DNA of 64,000 nt from Pseudopyrenochaeta lycopersici (Eukaryota > Ascomycota > Dothideomycetes > Pleosporales > Pseudopyrenochaetaceae), in NCBI GenBank assembly GCA_003313425.1, contig NHZP01000008.1:620001-684000 (forward strand), given 5' to 3'. Positions within the stretch are counted from its first letter, which is position 1. Each line of letters begins with the position of its first letter. The notes beneath the pieces were generated by a model. The model saw only the letters and a list, made by a program, of their open reading frames with translations. It had not been told where the DNA came from and ran no database searches. The position numbers and the translations under genes are program-made. Positions 12,231-23,675 of this stretch are shown in pieces.

Positions 12231-13618
12231 ATGGCTGATAAGGGTCTTGAGGATGTGCCTGAGGGTGAGTGACGCCCCGCGACTGCCGCCACTGGACCGC
12301 GACAGCCTCAGCTGGGGGTCTTGTGAGCCCAGGCTAACCCGCACGCAGGCCAGATCGAGTCCAACTACGATGAGACGACCGACTCCTTCGACGCGATGAA
12401 CCTGAAGGCCGAGCTCCTCCGTGGAGTCTACGCCTACGGTTTCGAGCGCCCTTCCGCCATCCAGCAGCGCGCCATCATGCCCGTCATCAAGGGTAAGTCT
12501 GCCCGGCCCCGCCACCGCACCCACCAGTGCAGGCACTGACGTAGACACAGGCCACGATGTCATTGCGCAGGCCCAGTCAGGTACCGGTAAAACGGCCACC
12601 TTCTCCATCTCGACCCTCCAGAAGATCGACTCCAACATCAAGGCCTGCCAGGCGCTAATCCTCGCCCCTACCCGCGAGCTGGCCCAGCAGATCCAGAAGG
12701 TGGTCGTGGCCATCGGCGACTTCATGGACGTCCAGTGCCACGCCTGCATTGGCGGCACCAGCGTCCGTGACGACATGAAGGCCCTCCAGGACGGTCCCCA
12801 GGTCGTCGTGGGCACCCCCGGCCGTGTCCACGACATGATCCAGCGTCGTGTCTTGAAGACGGACCACATGAAGATGTTCGTCCTCGACGAGGCCGACGAG
12901 ATGTTGTCTCGCGGTTTCACCGAGCAGATCTACGACATCTTCCAGCTCTTGCCCCAGTCCACCCAGGTCGTCCTCCTGTCCGCCACCATGCCCCAGGACG
13001 TGCTCGAGGTCACCACCAAGTTCATGCGCGACCCCGTCCGCATTCTCGTCAAGAAGGACGAGCTCACTCTCGAAGGTATCAAGCAGTTCTACATTGCTGT
13101 CGAGAAGGAGGACTGGAAGCTCGACACCCTCTCCGACTTGTACGAGACCGTCACAATTACCCAGGCCGTCATCTTCTGCAACACCCGCAGGAAGGTCGAC
13201 TGGCTCACCGACAAGCTCACTGCCCGCGACTTCACCGTCTCCGCCATGCACGGTGACATGGACCAGGCTCAGCGTGATGTCATTATGAAGGAGTTCCGAT
13301 CCGGATCTTCCCGTGTCCTTATCGCCACTGACCTCCTCGCCCGTGGTATCGATGTCCAGCAGGTCTCCCTTGTCATCAACTACGATCTCCCCGCCAACCG
13401 TGAGAACTACATCCATCGCATTGGTCGTGGTGGACGTTTCGGACGTAAGGGTGTTGCCATCAACTTCGTCACCGCCGACGATGTCCGCATGATGCGCGAG
13501 ATTGAGCAGTTCTACAGCACACAGATCGAGGAGATGCCCATGAACGTGGCTGGTAAGCACATTTTGAACCCTGCAAGCCAAGAAATACCTGCTAACATAC
13601 CCGCTAGATCTCATCTAA
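12231..13618 (+). CDS. TIF1: eukaryotic initiation factor 4A, DEAD-box RNA helicase
   Basis: Four exons (12231-12264, 12349-12492, 12551-13552, 13608-13618) encode 396 aa, the standard eIF4A length. All helicase motifs are intact: Q motif region ([12 protein letters not shown]), Walker [25 protein letters not shown] (DEAD), LSATMP (SAT), [10 protein letters not shown], and [10 protein letters not shown]. The protein ends in DLI encoded by an 11-nt last exon, matching the conserved eIF4A C terminus. It unwinds 5' leaders for ribosome scanning as part of eIF4F in the cytoplasm. Codon use is strongly biased to C-ending codons, as expected for a highly expressed gene. That bias also leaves a long spurious open frame on the opposite strand at 12655-13614. 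Confidence 0.98.
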
Positions 13619-14293
13619 GAAGCTGTTTCTCGCTGCATTCCAACTACCGTCTCTCGTTACCCGCTGAATTTTGGTGGCGTAATTGGTATAGAGGCGGTGG
13701 TTTTTAATTCGAGCGTGCCTGCACGGCCGGGCGGCGCTCTCTGTTTGATTCGGCACAAAAGTGGTTCGAGGTAGGACGAGTCGTCGTCCATATATCGTGG
13801 CATCTTGGCGTTGGTCTTTCATGTGCGAAATGATTTCATCAAAAGAATGTCTGCATATGATAGAGATGAGCGACGGATGTTTAGTTGACGGATTGTTTTT
13901 CTTGTTCTGCAACCTACTGTTTCTTTCCTACTTCTCTGAGGGTTCGCTCCGAGTTGTCGGGCCATGTTCGCGCGACGGGATTTCTTCTCTGTTGCCACGC
14001 ATGTCGATGATAACGATCATGAGTTTCCTGTCATATAGAGATGCGATCCAATTACACGATAGTCACTTAAGATGCTCCCGCTTTGTCATGTTGACGTGCA
14101 TGAAGTAGCCTAGCGATGACCGAGACCGAACTTTCCCATATGAGACCCACGTGTTGTACAGAAAGAATATCACCACTACTCTGATTTGTGAGGGGAATTA
14201 CCAGAATTTTACTGTAGCCTAGACACACATCTTAGGGAATTGGAGATTCTACTACGAGGTTCATTTCAATCCGCGTATCGATAGCCTCGGTCC
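13619..14293. other. spacer between eIF4A and Nudix gene
   Basis: It holds the eIF4A 3' region and the promoter of the Nudix gene. Open frames here are short and unconvincing. No further feature is seen. Confidence 0.7.
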
Positions 14294-15537
14294 ATGACAT
14301 CAGCCCCTCCGACTCCAAGTCCCGTCTCACGCGCAACTAATGAGGCCAACAGCATGGCTCGCCCAAAGCAAAGTCATTGCGACCATGGCGCTTTCTCAAA
14401 CTTCTATTGTAGGTTCGCGCCCTCCTTGCATATCTTCATGAGCATCATGTGCGCCAACTTGCCCCTCACAATTCACCAAATGCGCATTTGCAACGAATAC
14501 TGATCTTTATCACAGCAAGCTCTGAACCGCCTTCGTGCCTACACACCTCCCCCGACGCAGTGGTATAACTGTCCCCTCACACGGCGCGCTGCCGTTCTCA
14601 TTCTGCTCTTCCCAGATCGCCATGGCGAGCTCAAAGTCGTTCTCACCATGCGGAGCGCGAAATTGAGATCGTATGCGGGACAGGCAGCACTTCCTGGAGG
14701 TACTTCTCGGAATTCCACGAGTAGGAGGCTACAGTATCGAGAGCAAGAGGCTAATCTGGCACAGGCAAAGCGGATACGCTCGAGGAAACACCATGGGACA
14801 CATCGCGACGAGAAGCATATGAAGAAATTGGCCTACCCATAAACGAGGAGAAGCTACGAGGCTTCAAAGTAGAGCATCTCTGCGAACTACCGACAAATCT
14901 GGCAAAAACGGAACTCGGTGTACGGCCCTGCGTTGCCTACTTATGCCCCTCGTCCACTTCCTCATCGAACGGAAACGAACCTTCCGTCGAGGAGAGACTG
15001 ATACCTCGCCTCGACCCTAAAGAAGTGGCCGCAGTGTTCACGGCACCCTTTCATTCTTTCCTACGCAAGGAATGGACCGGCGATGGCCCAGCACCCGTAC
15101 AGAAGGACGGCAGACCAGAGAAATGGTACAGAGGCAGCTGGACAGACTGGCACGAGTCTCGCTGGCGCATGCACAACTTTTACATCCCGCGCCCTCCACC
15201 ATCTCCCACTTCCCTCTTGCGTAACCCGTCAAACTCCTCTCCACCGCCCGGGCCAACACCTACACCCTACTCCAGTTTGCCCGACGGCGACGATCCCCGC
15301 CCCGAGCCCAACGCGCTAGACGACCTCACCACGTTTAGAGTCTTCGGCATGACAGCCAGGATACTGGTAGATGCCGCGCGTGTTGCGTACGGCGAGGAAC
15401 CGGATTTTGAGCATAACAGCCATCATGGGGATGAAGACATGATTAGGCGATTGCTGAAGATGGGTAGGCTGAGTGAGGTGAGGAAGAAGGGGGAAGTTTT
15501 GACAAACGAAGTAATCAGGGAGGCTAGTAAGATGTGA
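14294..15537 (+). CDS. PCD1: Nudix hydrolase, peroxisomal CoA diphosphatase type
   Basis: Three exons (14294-14408, about 14520-14699, 14765-15537) give 355 aa. The Nudix box is complete across the second intron: G-K-A-D-T-L-E, then REAYEEIG (GX5EX7REUXEEXGU). Upstream, TRRAAVLILLF and LTMRSAKLRSYAGQAALPGG match the CoA-diphosphatase (PCD1/NUDT7-8) subfamily signature. These enzymes split CoA and acyl-CoA to phosphopantetheine and 3',5'-ADP, controlling CoA pools in peroxisomes. The protein ends in SKM, an acceptable PTS1 variant, which fits a peroxisomal location. A long proline/serine-rich insert sits after the box. The acceptor of intron 1 is uncertain: the phase-correct choice is a CAAG at 14519 four bases beyond a CACAG. 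The initiating ATG is therefore less secure than the rest. Confidence 0.88.
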
Positions 15538-16190
15538 TGTATACAGGTGTATAAGAGATAGAGATAGAAGGGTGTGTTGAAGAACGGTCTAGAGCGCTAG
15601 AAGAGAGAAACATGACTGTAAAGTTGTATAGATTATCTAACAATTACACTCCTCGATTTTGGTAATGTTGCTTCGTGATTGCTGCGCCTATTTGCCACGT
15701 GTACTCGAGTCTTGTTATATGGCTATTTGCCAAGTGAATGCATATATTGAGTTTATCACAAGGCCCCAGAATAAGCCTTGCGTACTACTCCCTTGCTCAC
15801 GTCCTTGCAGCGTTAGGAACTCCTAACCCTATAATTTGGCGAACTCGGTTGAAGTTTGATGGAACGAGAAATCATGATATCAGTGTGTTGTGGACATGAG
15901 TTTGATGAGTGAGACCCGTAGATCACTTACCGGATAGTCGACATTCTGGGCTCAAATGAACTGTGGCGAAGGCTCGAGCGCGAACGAGAATAATGACACT
16001 AGCATTGAATGACGACCCGATATTTGGTATCCCTAACTAACTCACTCGCTAAAAGTATATCACAATCAGATCTCCGTCCGGAATATATCGTTGTATACTT
16101 TAAGCACCTCTGTACTTGTCGATCCAAATCAGCAGCCCAGAGCACGGCTCTTCCTAATCACGCCTGCAACCTCTGCACGATATGCCATTC
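15538..16190. other. convergent spacer, Nudix gene and SEC10
   Basis: Both flanking genes terminate here. The sequence is moderately AT-rich with no recognisable gene. Confidence 0.7.
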
Positions 16191-18819
16191 CTACATCCCG
16201 CTAAGTACACTCTGCACTCCTACACTGTTCGCATCATCTCTCTTCGCAATGAACCCCTTTAGTTCCTGTGCGTCCTGGGCTCCGGCAGCCCTTAAGCGAT
16301 CGCGCAATGCCTCTGGCCCAATGATGAACAACGTGCTAACGTCCGTAAGGACATCCATGGCTCCAGGTTCCAGGTCTTCGCCTGTCGGCCAGCCTCTCAC
16401 AAGCTCGACGTAAAGATTCATGTCTTTGGAAAGGCTGAGACCGCCGACCTGCGAGATGGAGAATTTCAGAATATGTGCAAGAACAAGGGAGCGCAGGCTG
16501 CGAGCAAGTTCGGCGAGGAAGAGGGATAGGTTGCGCCCTGAAAGGGCGGCTGTAGCTTGGGTTGCCACGCGAGTAAGAAATGCAGCGACGTCACGGCAGG
16601 CTTGAGTCTCGCTCATGACCATCATGTCATCCTCCTTGGGCCTGAAATCAGTCTTCTTTTGTTGGGCAAGGCATTTGCTGACCCAGTTCAGCGAAGCTGT
16701 TAGAGTGAGGTTGAGGATATTGGACAACTTTGATTCGAGAGTTGCCATTGTTACGTTGGTAGACTTCTCAATTTCACGACGGATAGTCAGATTAGGCGTG
16801 CATAAGGGAAGAAGGATCGTTGTAGTTGTTTGTTGGAGGAGATGTAGGATCGTGGTGATGGTATGGAGGGATGGCAGATGAGTCAGGTCGGGCGGTGTTT
16901 TCGAGTTCTCCTGCGATGCAGCATGATCTTGTGCGCTACATCGATGTTAACACTATGTCGAAGGACGGGAAAGGGGGAAACTCACGCTTCCAAAGCAGTC
17001 TCGAGATAGATCTCGCCCATCTGCCGCAATAACAGACTAAGCAGGATTTGCACATCTTTTGGTGTCTCATTGCCTGGTGATAACTCCAAACCACGCCCAA
17101 CGCCCTCCGCGAGCCACTTCAACATCCGCTTGGCAACGGCCAGCGACAGCTTCCCATCCTCATCCGTCACATCGATATCTTTCTTCTCTTGCTGATCTTC
17201 CTTCAAACCAGCAATGCGAAGGAGCGTCGCCTTCTGGCTAGCTGGTAGGTCTGTACTCTCAAGACGCTCCATATACTTGTCACGAGCCGATGCTGCTAGT
17301 TCCTTGCCTCGCTGCGCAAGTGATCCAAAGTATGAGGTAGGCATCTTGCTTCGGCGGGAGTGGTAGATGGTGAATTTAAGGAGAAGTGAGGAGTACAGTT
17401 CGTCAAGGTTCTTCTTTTCTCGTTCAATATACTTTTCGCCGATAAAGTAGGAAGAGAACAGCTCTTCAAGTTGCTGATCAAGCGTAGCCGCAACTTGCGA
17501 AGTGACAGGCTCTGGGTGTTCGGTCAAGCCATGTGTCTTTAGGTCTTCCACAAGTTGAGTAATATAACTTCTCGAGGTTTGCAGGGAACGTAAAAATGCG
17601 AGGGATGAAAGATCGCTCGCTTTATCGAGGATCATCTCTAGTCGTTGTTGTATGGACTGTTGAAATATACGCTCCAGGAACTTGATCAACACCTCCTCAT
17701 AGTATGGAAATGCTCGTCTGATGATTGCGGATTCTTCCTGTACAACAATCTTAACCTCATCGATGAGCGATTGAAGAGTTGGCTCAATGCCTGGCGGTTC
17801 TGCGTCTGGATCCTGAAGGCGATCCCACGTCTCTGCGTCGGTCGTGAGCTCTTCCGTGATTAGCTGGTTCCGGTCGATGAAGAACGAATGCTGATTCACG
17901 TAGGTTGCGATGACGCTGGCGCCATCGCTAAAGCCCCGTAGAGCAATCGCACAGTCGCGCATGCCATTGTAGTTTGGCCGTCGATAGCAATCGTCGAATT
18001 TGACAAGGAGGTCCTGCTCCAGGTTCTCTAGAAACTTTTCAATGACCTCCTTGGTTTTATGCTTTGGTCGCTGCGCCGGCCTCTTCTTCACCCCATTCTG
18101 TCCCTCGCCATTGAGGCGCGAATTAACTTCTGGGTCCAGACGGATGCTTATTCTCAGGAGCTGGCGAGCTATCTCGGCGCATCGCACAATATCGCCGCTT
18201 CTTCGGTGGTCTTCAAGAATATTGAGCTCGCCCCGTTCGCTGACTTCCTGCCAGCATTCGATCAAGAACTTTGCATCGAGAGCCCTCTTGCGCTGGCGGT
18301 CTAGCTCTTCTAGTCGCTCGCCTATGCGCATGGCAATATTCCCGCCAGAGTCTGGTCCTCCTTCATCGCCACCATTTAGAGAGCTGTCCAGCCTCTGAAA
18401 CCGATCGATGGATTGCTCTAGCCTCCTGCCCAAGGACTCCACATTCTGGTTGTGCTGGGCTTCTGCACGCCTCACAGCCCCGGAGAGCTCATTCTCCTTC
18501 TCCTCGAGGTCCTCGGAAAGGTAGTTAAGTCGCGTCAATGCATGTTCAAATGTGCGGATGAGCGGTTTAGGATCGAAGGCCTGCTGGCCAGAAGTCGATC
18601 CTGACTTGCGCGACGCAGGTACAGCGGCGTCGGAGAGGTCTTCGATGAAATCTTTGACAATGAAATCTTTGCTCTGGGCACATTAGTATGGGCGCTGGAG
18701 GCAGGAGCCAAGGGGATTCTCACGGAGAACTTGTCCAACGTAAACTGTGGCCCTCGCATAGACGTCCTCGAGGTTGTGTGCGTGAGGACCGACGCCGATT
18801 CGGCGCTTGGGTTCTGCAT
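16191..18819 (-). CDS. SEC10: exocyst complex subunit SEC10 (EXOC5)
   Basis: Three exons (18819-18724, 18673-16986, 16935-16191) encode 842 aa, within the fungal SEC10 range. SEC10 is a core subunit of the exocyst, which tethers secretory vesicles to the plasma membrane at hyphal tips and septa. Recognisable family blocks are FTLDKF near the N terminus, ARQLLRISIRL, DLLVKFDDCYRR, and YVNQHSFFID, the last being characteristic of SEC10. The protein is largely helical with an N-terminal coiled coil (residues about 80-150), as expected for a CATCHR-fold subunit. The N-terminal exon joins in phase 0 at SKDFIVKDF. The 5' ATG at 18819 was preferred over an upstream TTG-initiated extension. An F-box/CAAX variant as in fission yeast Rcy1 was considered, but no F-box is seen. 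Confidence 0.92.
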
Positions 18820-19552
18820 GATTTGCAAGGGGTAGCTGCTCAATTTAAGGCTTGAGTGCTGGATGAGAAGATCACTCAGGATTGTGAAGCACTATCGCCC
18901 GTGTCCGGCCAGGTAATGCCGCCCCAGCGCTGGTGTTTTGGCCTCGTCGAAAAGCATGAGGCGTTGACTCTCGCTGCTGAGCGAAAATGCTTTGTGAGTT
19001 ACCTGAGGAAGAGCGCAATTATTCCTGGGCCATGAGGTGCATCGCAGATAGCTTTCTTTCAGTCACCACCACTAAGCTGCTAGGTGGCCCTCATGTCGTG
19101 GATGTGGCTGATGGCGCCCCCCGCGTTCCGGTCCCATGTCTGCAATTGCAGCCGAATGGAGAGCAAGTGACCTCATGCACGACGAACCTTGAGCCGCCCA
19201 AGCCACTACGTCCTCTCTAAGACGGCGTGAAGATGGTACAAGCACGTGTTCTCGGCATTACCACAGCCATCTGCTCTTGCGACGACTTTGGCCGACACGC
19301 AATCGCGCCTCCTTCCAAGGCTGAGCAACCAAGATGTGCGCACTTGGCTTACTACGTCGGCAGTGACGGCCGCCACACGTATGCACCAGCCTCAACCTAG
19401 GAAATTCATATGATCTCACATCCCCCAACAATGCATAGCTATTGAGAGCATTCTTCCCTTCCTTTCCGAACATTACCCATCCCTTCATTGTAGTCCGCTA
19501 GACATTCAAAAAGCAATTAATTTTGATCGCAAACACGCAATTCATCGCCGCA
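18820..19552. promoter_or_regulatory. divergent intergenic region, SEC10 and NUS1
   Basis: The two genes are transcribed away from each other over 733 nt. No other gene is seen. CACGTG occurs at about 19244-19249 on the NUS1 side, about 300 nt before its start. Confidence 0.55.
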
Positions 19553-20704
19553 ATGGCCGTCACAGGCGTCACATCCACGCAGGAGACTGCCTTTCGCAAA
19601 GGCACGCTTGGCGGGAAGCAATTAACTGCCAAAGAGCGCGAAGAACTCTTAAAACCCTTCCTTCCCTCAGAACCAACCTCATCCGATGAAGCCAAAGCCA
19701 GAGCTGCCCGTCGCCGGCGCCTCTCCAAAGCGTCAAAACCCAAGAAACACGGCCCCGTCAAGAACTTCCTCTTTTTTGCGGTCCACCACATTATCGCCCT
19801 CTTCTTCAGCATCTTCTTTCGCTTCCGACGCGCCTTCCGCCTCGTCCGCGGAAAGGTCATCTCGCTCCTTAAATACCATCACCGCACGCCAGAGTTCATC
19901 GCGCATGATGTCAAGGGCCTTGAGAAGCTGCCAAAGCATCTCAGTGTAATAGTAGAGTACCAAGAAGATGATGGAAGCCAGGGAAATGCCGGACTTGAAG
20001 GGCTGGTGAATGATGTTTGTGAGATTGCGGCGTGGGCTGCGAGCGCAGGGATTCCACTCTTGAGTGTCTATGAACGGACGGGTGAGTACTCTCCCATTGA
20101 AGTAGATCGCATGAATCCAAGCTAACATAGCCTAGGTGTGCTTAAGAACTACCTTCCCCAAACACACGCCAGCATCTGGAATACGCTCGAATCCTACTTT
20201 GGGCCACGACGCAAACCGACCCTCTCGCTTCGCGCTCCCCACCTCAGCTCCTACTCTCCACCCAACACGCCTCCACAAACGGCTGAGCCCAATGGTGATA
20301 ATATTAAGGAGGAGCGTCAGCATCTGACAGTCCTCTTGCTCTCAGAGCATGATGGACGAGACACGATTGTTGACTTGACACGTACACTTGCAGAGATGGC
20401 TCAAAAAGGCGACGTGCACCAGGAGCAGATCAACATGGACTTGATCGACGCTCAGCTTAGCGACCATGTCTCGAGTGAGCCGGATCTGTTGATTCTGTTC
20501 AGCCCAACAGTACAATTAAAAGGGTACCCTCCGTGGCAGCTGCGATTGACAGAGATATTGTAAGTATCACTATCTTGGATGCTTTACGCATGTACCTGCT
20601 AACAAATTCCTAGCCACCTACCAGACAACAAGGGCGTGAACTATCAAGTCTTCCTCCGAGCGCTATACAATTTTGCAAAGGTTGAAATGCGCATTGGGAG
20701 GTAA
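19553..20704 (+). CDS. NUS1: NUS1, cis-prenyltransferase (dehydrodolichyl diphosphate synthase) subunit
   Basis: Three exons (19553-20081, 20136-20559, 20614-20704) encode 347 aa. A membrane segment at about residues 75-93 (NFLFFAVHHIIALFFSIFF) follows a basic N-terminal region, fitting ER anchoring. The C-terminal half follows the undecaprenyl-synthase fold: KLPKHLSVIVE, then an isolated GIPLLSVYERTG, and LILFSPTVQLKGYPPWQLRLTEI. The protein ends EMRIGR, containing the C-terminal RxG motif that completes the active site of the eukaryotic heteromeric cis-prenyltransferase. It lacks the substrate-binding motifs of a catalytic subunit, as expected for NUS1/NgBR. It would work with an RER2-like partner to make dolichol for glycosylation. 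The ATG at 19553 is chosen over an upstream TTG in the same frame. Confidence 0.92.
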
Positions 20705-21270
20705 CAAGGCGGCGCTTTATATTCTCTTTATCTCATCCTGTCAATACCCAGGTTTCATTCATAGAATAGCGAAATGACAAAATCACAGTCTCTATTTTTC
20801 TTTGTTGGGGCTTCATTGCATTGGTGTATGTCGATGGTCGATCCGGTCATCAAGACCTGGCGGATAACTGAAAGGCAGCGTTACTCATTACAGATAATTA
20901 ATGACAGATGATATCAGAAAGAGGTCAAAACACAGATGGTGTGGTGAAAGAGACTACAAGTCATCAGACATTTTCTTCTCCTAGACGGTTGTTACAGCGC
21001 AACCATTGTCAGAGACCAAGTGAGCAATAAACGCCCTTATTCGATAAGGTCATCACATATACATATAGTAACATCGCCGAAGACTAGACAAGTGTGGAGT
21101 ATCTCAGATGTGATAAATGGTGCTATCTACACCAAATCTTCATGCTCGCTGAAACTGCTTTGTGCGTCACAGCCACCGAGAGTAATGCACCTAACACCTG
21201 TATTCGTTGTAGGTCATCAAGTACACTATTCGCCCCACGAAAGAACCCATGCAACCAAGACCCAGACCAT
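20705..21270. other. convergent spacer, NUS1 and RPS15
   Basis: Two 3' ends meet here. The DNA is AT-rich near 20860-21060 with no open frame of interest. Confidence 0.7.
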
Positions 21271-22102
21271 TTATTTGAGGGGAATGAAACGGGAAGAGTG
21301 TGTGGCACCAATACCCGGCCTTCCGTGCTTGACAGGCTTGCTGTACGCTAATTAGCCGGGTGTCGTTCTTCGGTATGTATGTAAGGGATTAGGGAATACG
21401 CACTATGAGATGGAGAACTCTCCAAGGTAGTGGCCGACCATCTCGGGCTTGATTTCGACCTGGTTGAACTCCTTGCCAGAGTAGACACCAATGACACTGC
21501 CGATCATCTCGGGAACGACGATCATGTTGCGGAGATGGGTCTTGACGAGGTCGGGCTTCTCATTGGGCTTCGCCTCCTGCTTCGACTTGCGGAGTTTCTT
21601 GATCAGACCCATGGGCTTGCGCTTGAGGCCGCGGTTGAACCTTCTACGGGCACGGGCATGGACGAGGTCGCGGAGCTCCTCTGAGCCAAGGTCGAGAAGC
21701 CTGGTTTTGTATCAGCATATCGTCACCACGACTGCAATGGGTCTATATCGATCCAACAGTCACTGAATCCAGAAGACGTACTGGTCAAGGTCAACACCAC
21801 GGTACGAGAACTTCTTGAACGCTCTCTTCCTCTTAAGCTCTGCAAAATATAAAGTCAGCCCAAGGTCCCTCTTCATCTATTCTCCATGTTCTCTGCACCG
21901 GTGCAGCGTTCTATATGGGCTTGACAGCGTTCGACAGTGCCGACTGGATATCCGCGTTCGATTGCAAGGGCAGGGTGTATGGGGAGACATCGTAGGGAAA
22001 TGTAAGAGCGTACCGGCAGCCTCCTCGGCGTTCTGTGTCACTGTTAGCAGGCTGCAGCCGAAATTCGTAGCGGTAAATACTCACGTATTCGGAATCAGCC
22101 AT
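21271..22102 (-). CDS. RPS15: 40S ribosomal protein S15 (uS19)
   Basis: Five exons (22102-22085, 22032-22014, 21839-21782, 21700-21404, 21340-21271) give 153 aa. The first two coding exons are only 18 and 19 nt. The translated chain runs [32 protein letters not shown], then [20 protein letters not shown] and a C terminus [19 protein letters not shown] through SSRFIPLK. This is the canonical uS19 sequence with no gap. Without the last intron the frame appears to stop after FSIS at a TAG; removing a GTGCGT...CAG intron restores the conserved end. S15 sits in the head of the 40S subunit near the decoding site. It lies head-to-tail with the P2 gene upstream on the same strand. Confidence 0.97.
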
Positions 22103-22728
22103 GATTGCGATTGTCGAAGTAGCTAGACAGTGAACTTCGATGGGGTCGCGGGGTGGTTGTCGGTCGTCGAAGTTGAAGTGCGCTGAATTGCAGTCGTGGG
22201 CTTCACGGCTGGCTAAGCGAGTCTTGGCGCGCTATCGTCGCCGCGCATTACTTGAATGCGGGACTTGAACATCACAAAATTTGACTATGATTGCCTCGTC
22301 TATTTATTATTATAGTGGCTAACCTATGGAGGACAAAATTTATCTTCGTTGTTCTCAAAGTTCGCTGCCATTCAAAGTGAAGGTTCCCAACATTTTGAAT
22401 GAAGACCGATAAAAGTCGAAGGCAGCATATCAAAACATATTCAATCTCTCGGATAACACAATATGTTTAACTTAGCACCTGCTAAAATTCATACATTCAC
22501 GAATCACAGTTACAACATATGCCAGGTGGAAGGGGTATTGAGGGTGCATGGCTTCATTCTGGGTATCTTAGCAGGCAAATAGTAAACTATTGCTGCGACA
22601 TCTTTCTCCAAATCCCATCACTTGCTCGCTCGACACCGCCCAATTGCTCTTGTTCGTGTCGCATGATTCTAGTGATAGTCGAGGGATTGACCCAATCATA
22701 CTTCGTTGACAGAGGTGTGACGATGCGC
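22103..22728. other. spacer between RPS15 and P2
   Basis: It holds the RPS15 promoter and the P2 3' region. Around 22260-22510 it is AT-rich with no gene. The RPS15-proximal part is GC-richer. Confidence 0.65.
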
Positions 22729-23175
22729 TTAGTCGAAGAGACCGAAGCCCATATCCTCATCGGACTCCTCCTTCTCCTCCTCCTTCTCTTCAGCCGCAGG
22801 CGCAGCGTCAGCACCACCGGATGCGGCCGCAGCGCCACCGGCAGCAGCAGCACCGCCGCCGGAGCCACCAGAGGGAACAGAGGCGAGTTTAGCGGAGCCC
22901 TCGGAGATCAACTGCAATATGTGAGTGCGATTTCGTGATATTGTTTCGAGGCGAAGGTCCATACCTCGTTGATGTCCTTGCCCTTGAGCTCGGAGATGAG
23001 CGTGTCAAGACGTTCGTCATCGGCCTCAATGCCGACGGACTCGAGGACAGCCTGTTCTACTTGTGAGCTACTGCATTTTGATTGTTCTTCCGAATCATCT
23101 AACCTTGACATCGGCGGCGGAAGGCGAGTCGTTACCACCAAGGCCAAGGAGAAGGTATGCTGCGAGATGCTTCAT
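22729..23175 (-). CDS. RPP2: 60S acidic ribosomal protein P2
   Basis: Three exons (23175-23104, 23051-22965, 22911-22729) give 113 aa. The N terminus [15 protein letters not shown] is diagnostic for P2 rather than P1. A helical dimerisation domain follows ([19 protein letters not shown]). The Gly/Ala-rich hinge and the acidic tail [13 protein letters not shown] complete the protein. P2 forms heterodimers with P1 on the P-stalk base P0 and recruits elongation factors and their GTPase activation. All three exons join in phase 0. The promoter is shared with the divergently transcribed SPT2 gene. Confidence 0.97.
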
Positions 23176-23675
23176 CGTGAAGGTGGTTTGCTGGTTTCGT
23201 TTATATGGAACAGGAGTTCAATCGATTTAACCTGCGTTAATCAGCACTCAAATTGTCGTCAGTAAGTTCAGAGGTAATGCGCACCGTATGACCGGAGACT
23301 GAAGCTTCAAGTTCTCGTCGTTGGGTTGTCGAAGGGAAAAGTTCGAGGTCGCTTGTGGAATTTTGACCTCCAGGGCAGGTGCGATTTCGCGAGCGACGCC
23401 ACGCCGCATTTGAGCTAGCGTGACAGGCGATCATCACACGTGATCATTGGGCGCGGGTATAAAACCGCCAGTCCGCGCTGCAATTGCTCAGCACAAGCCC
23501 TGGCCGTCCACGCATTCGATATTTTACCAGTCCCGCGCGCTGCCTCCCTCCGCGCACGGTATCGCATTCTCCCGGCTATTCATATAGGCGACTTCCTACC
23601 CGGAAAGCATGTTCAACTTGCCCTCCAATCGATTTGAGCGGTAGCACTGAATCAAACGGTAATCCGTCGCCCGCC
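23176..23675. promoter_or_regulatory. divergent promoter, P2 and SPT2
   Basis: A 500-nt region between two divergent starts. It contains CACGTGATCA at 23437-23446 (an E-box core of the CBF1/PHO4 type with a palindromic TGATCA extension) and a TATAAAA at 23458-23464, about 212 nt before the SPT2 start. The same ten-base motif recurs before FAN1. Confidence 0.65.

Noticed and set aside
12655..13614. 319-codon open frame on the minus strand opposite eIF4A
   Set aside because: It mirrors the eIF4A exon; strong C-ending codon bias on the plus strand removes stops from the antisense frame. The protein is Val/Asp/His-rich and has no family match.
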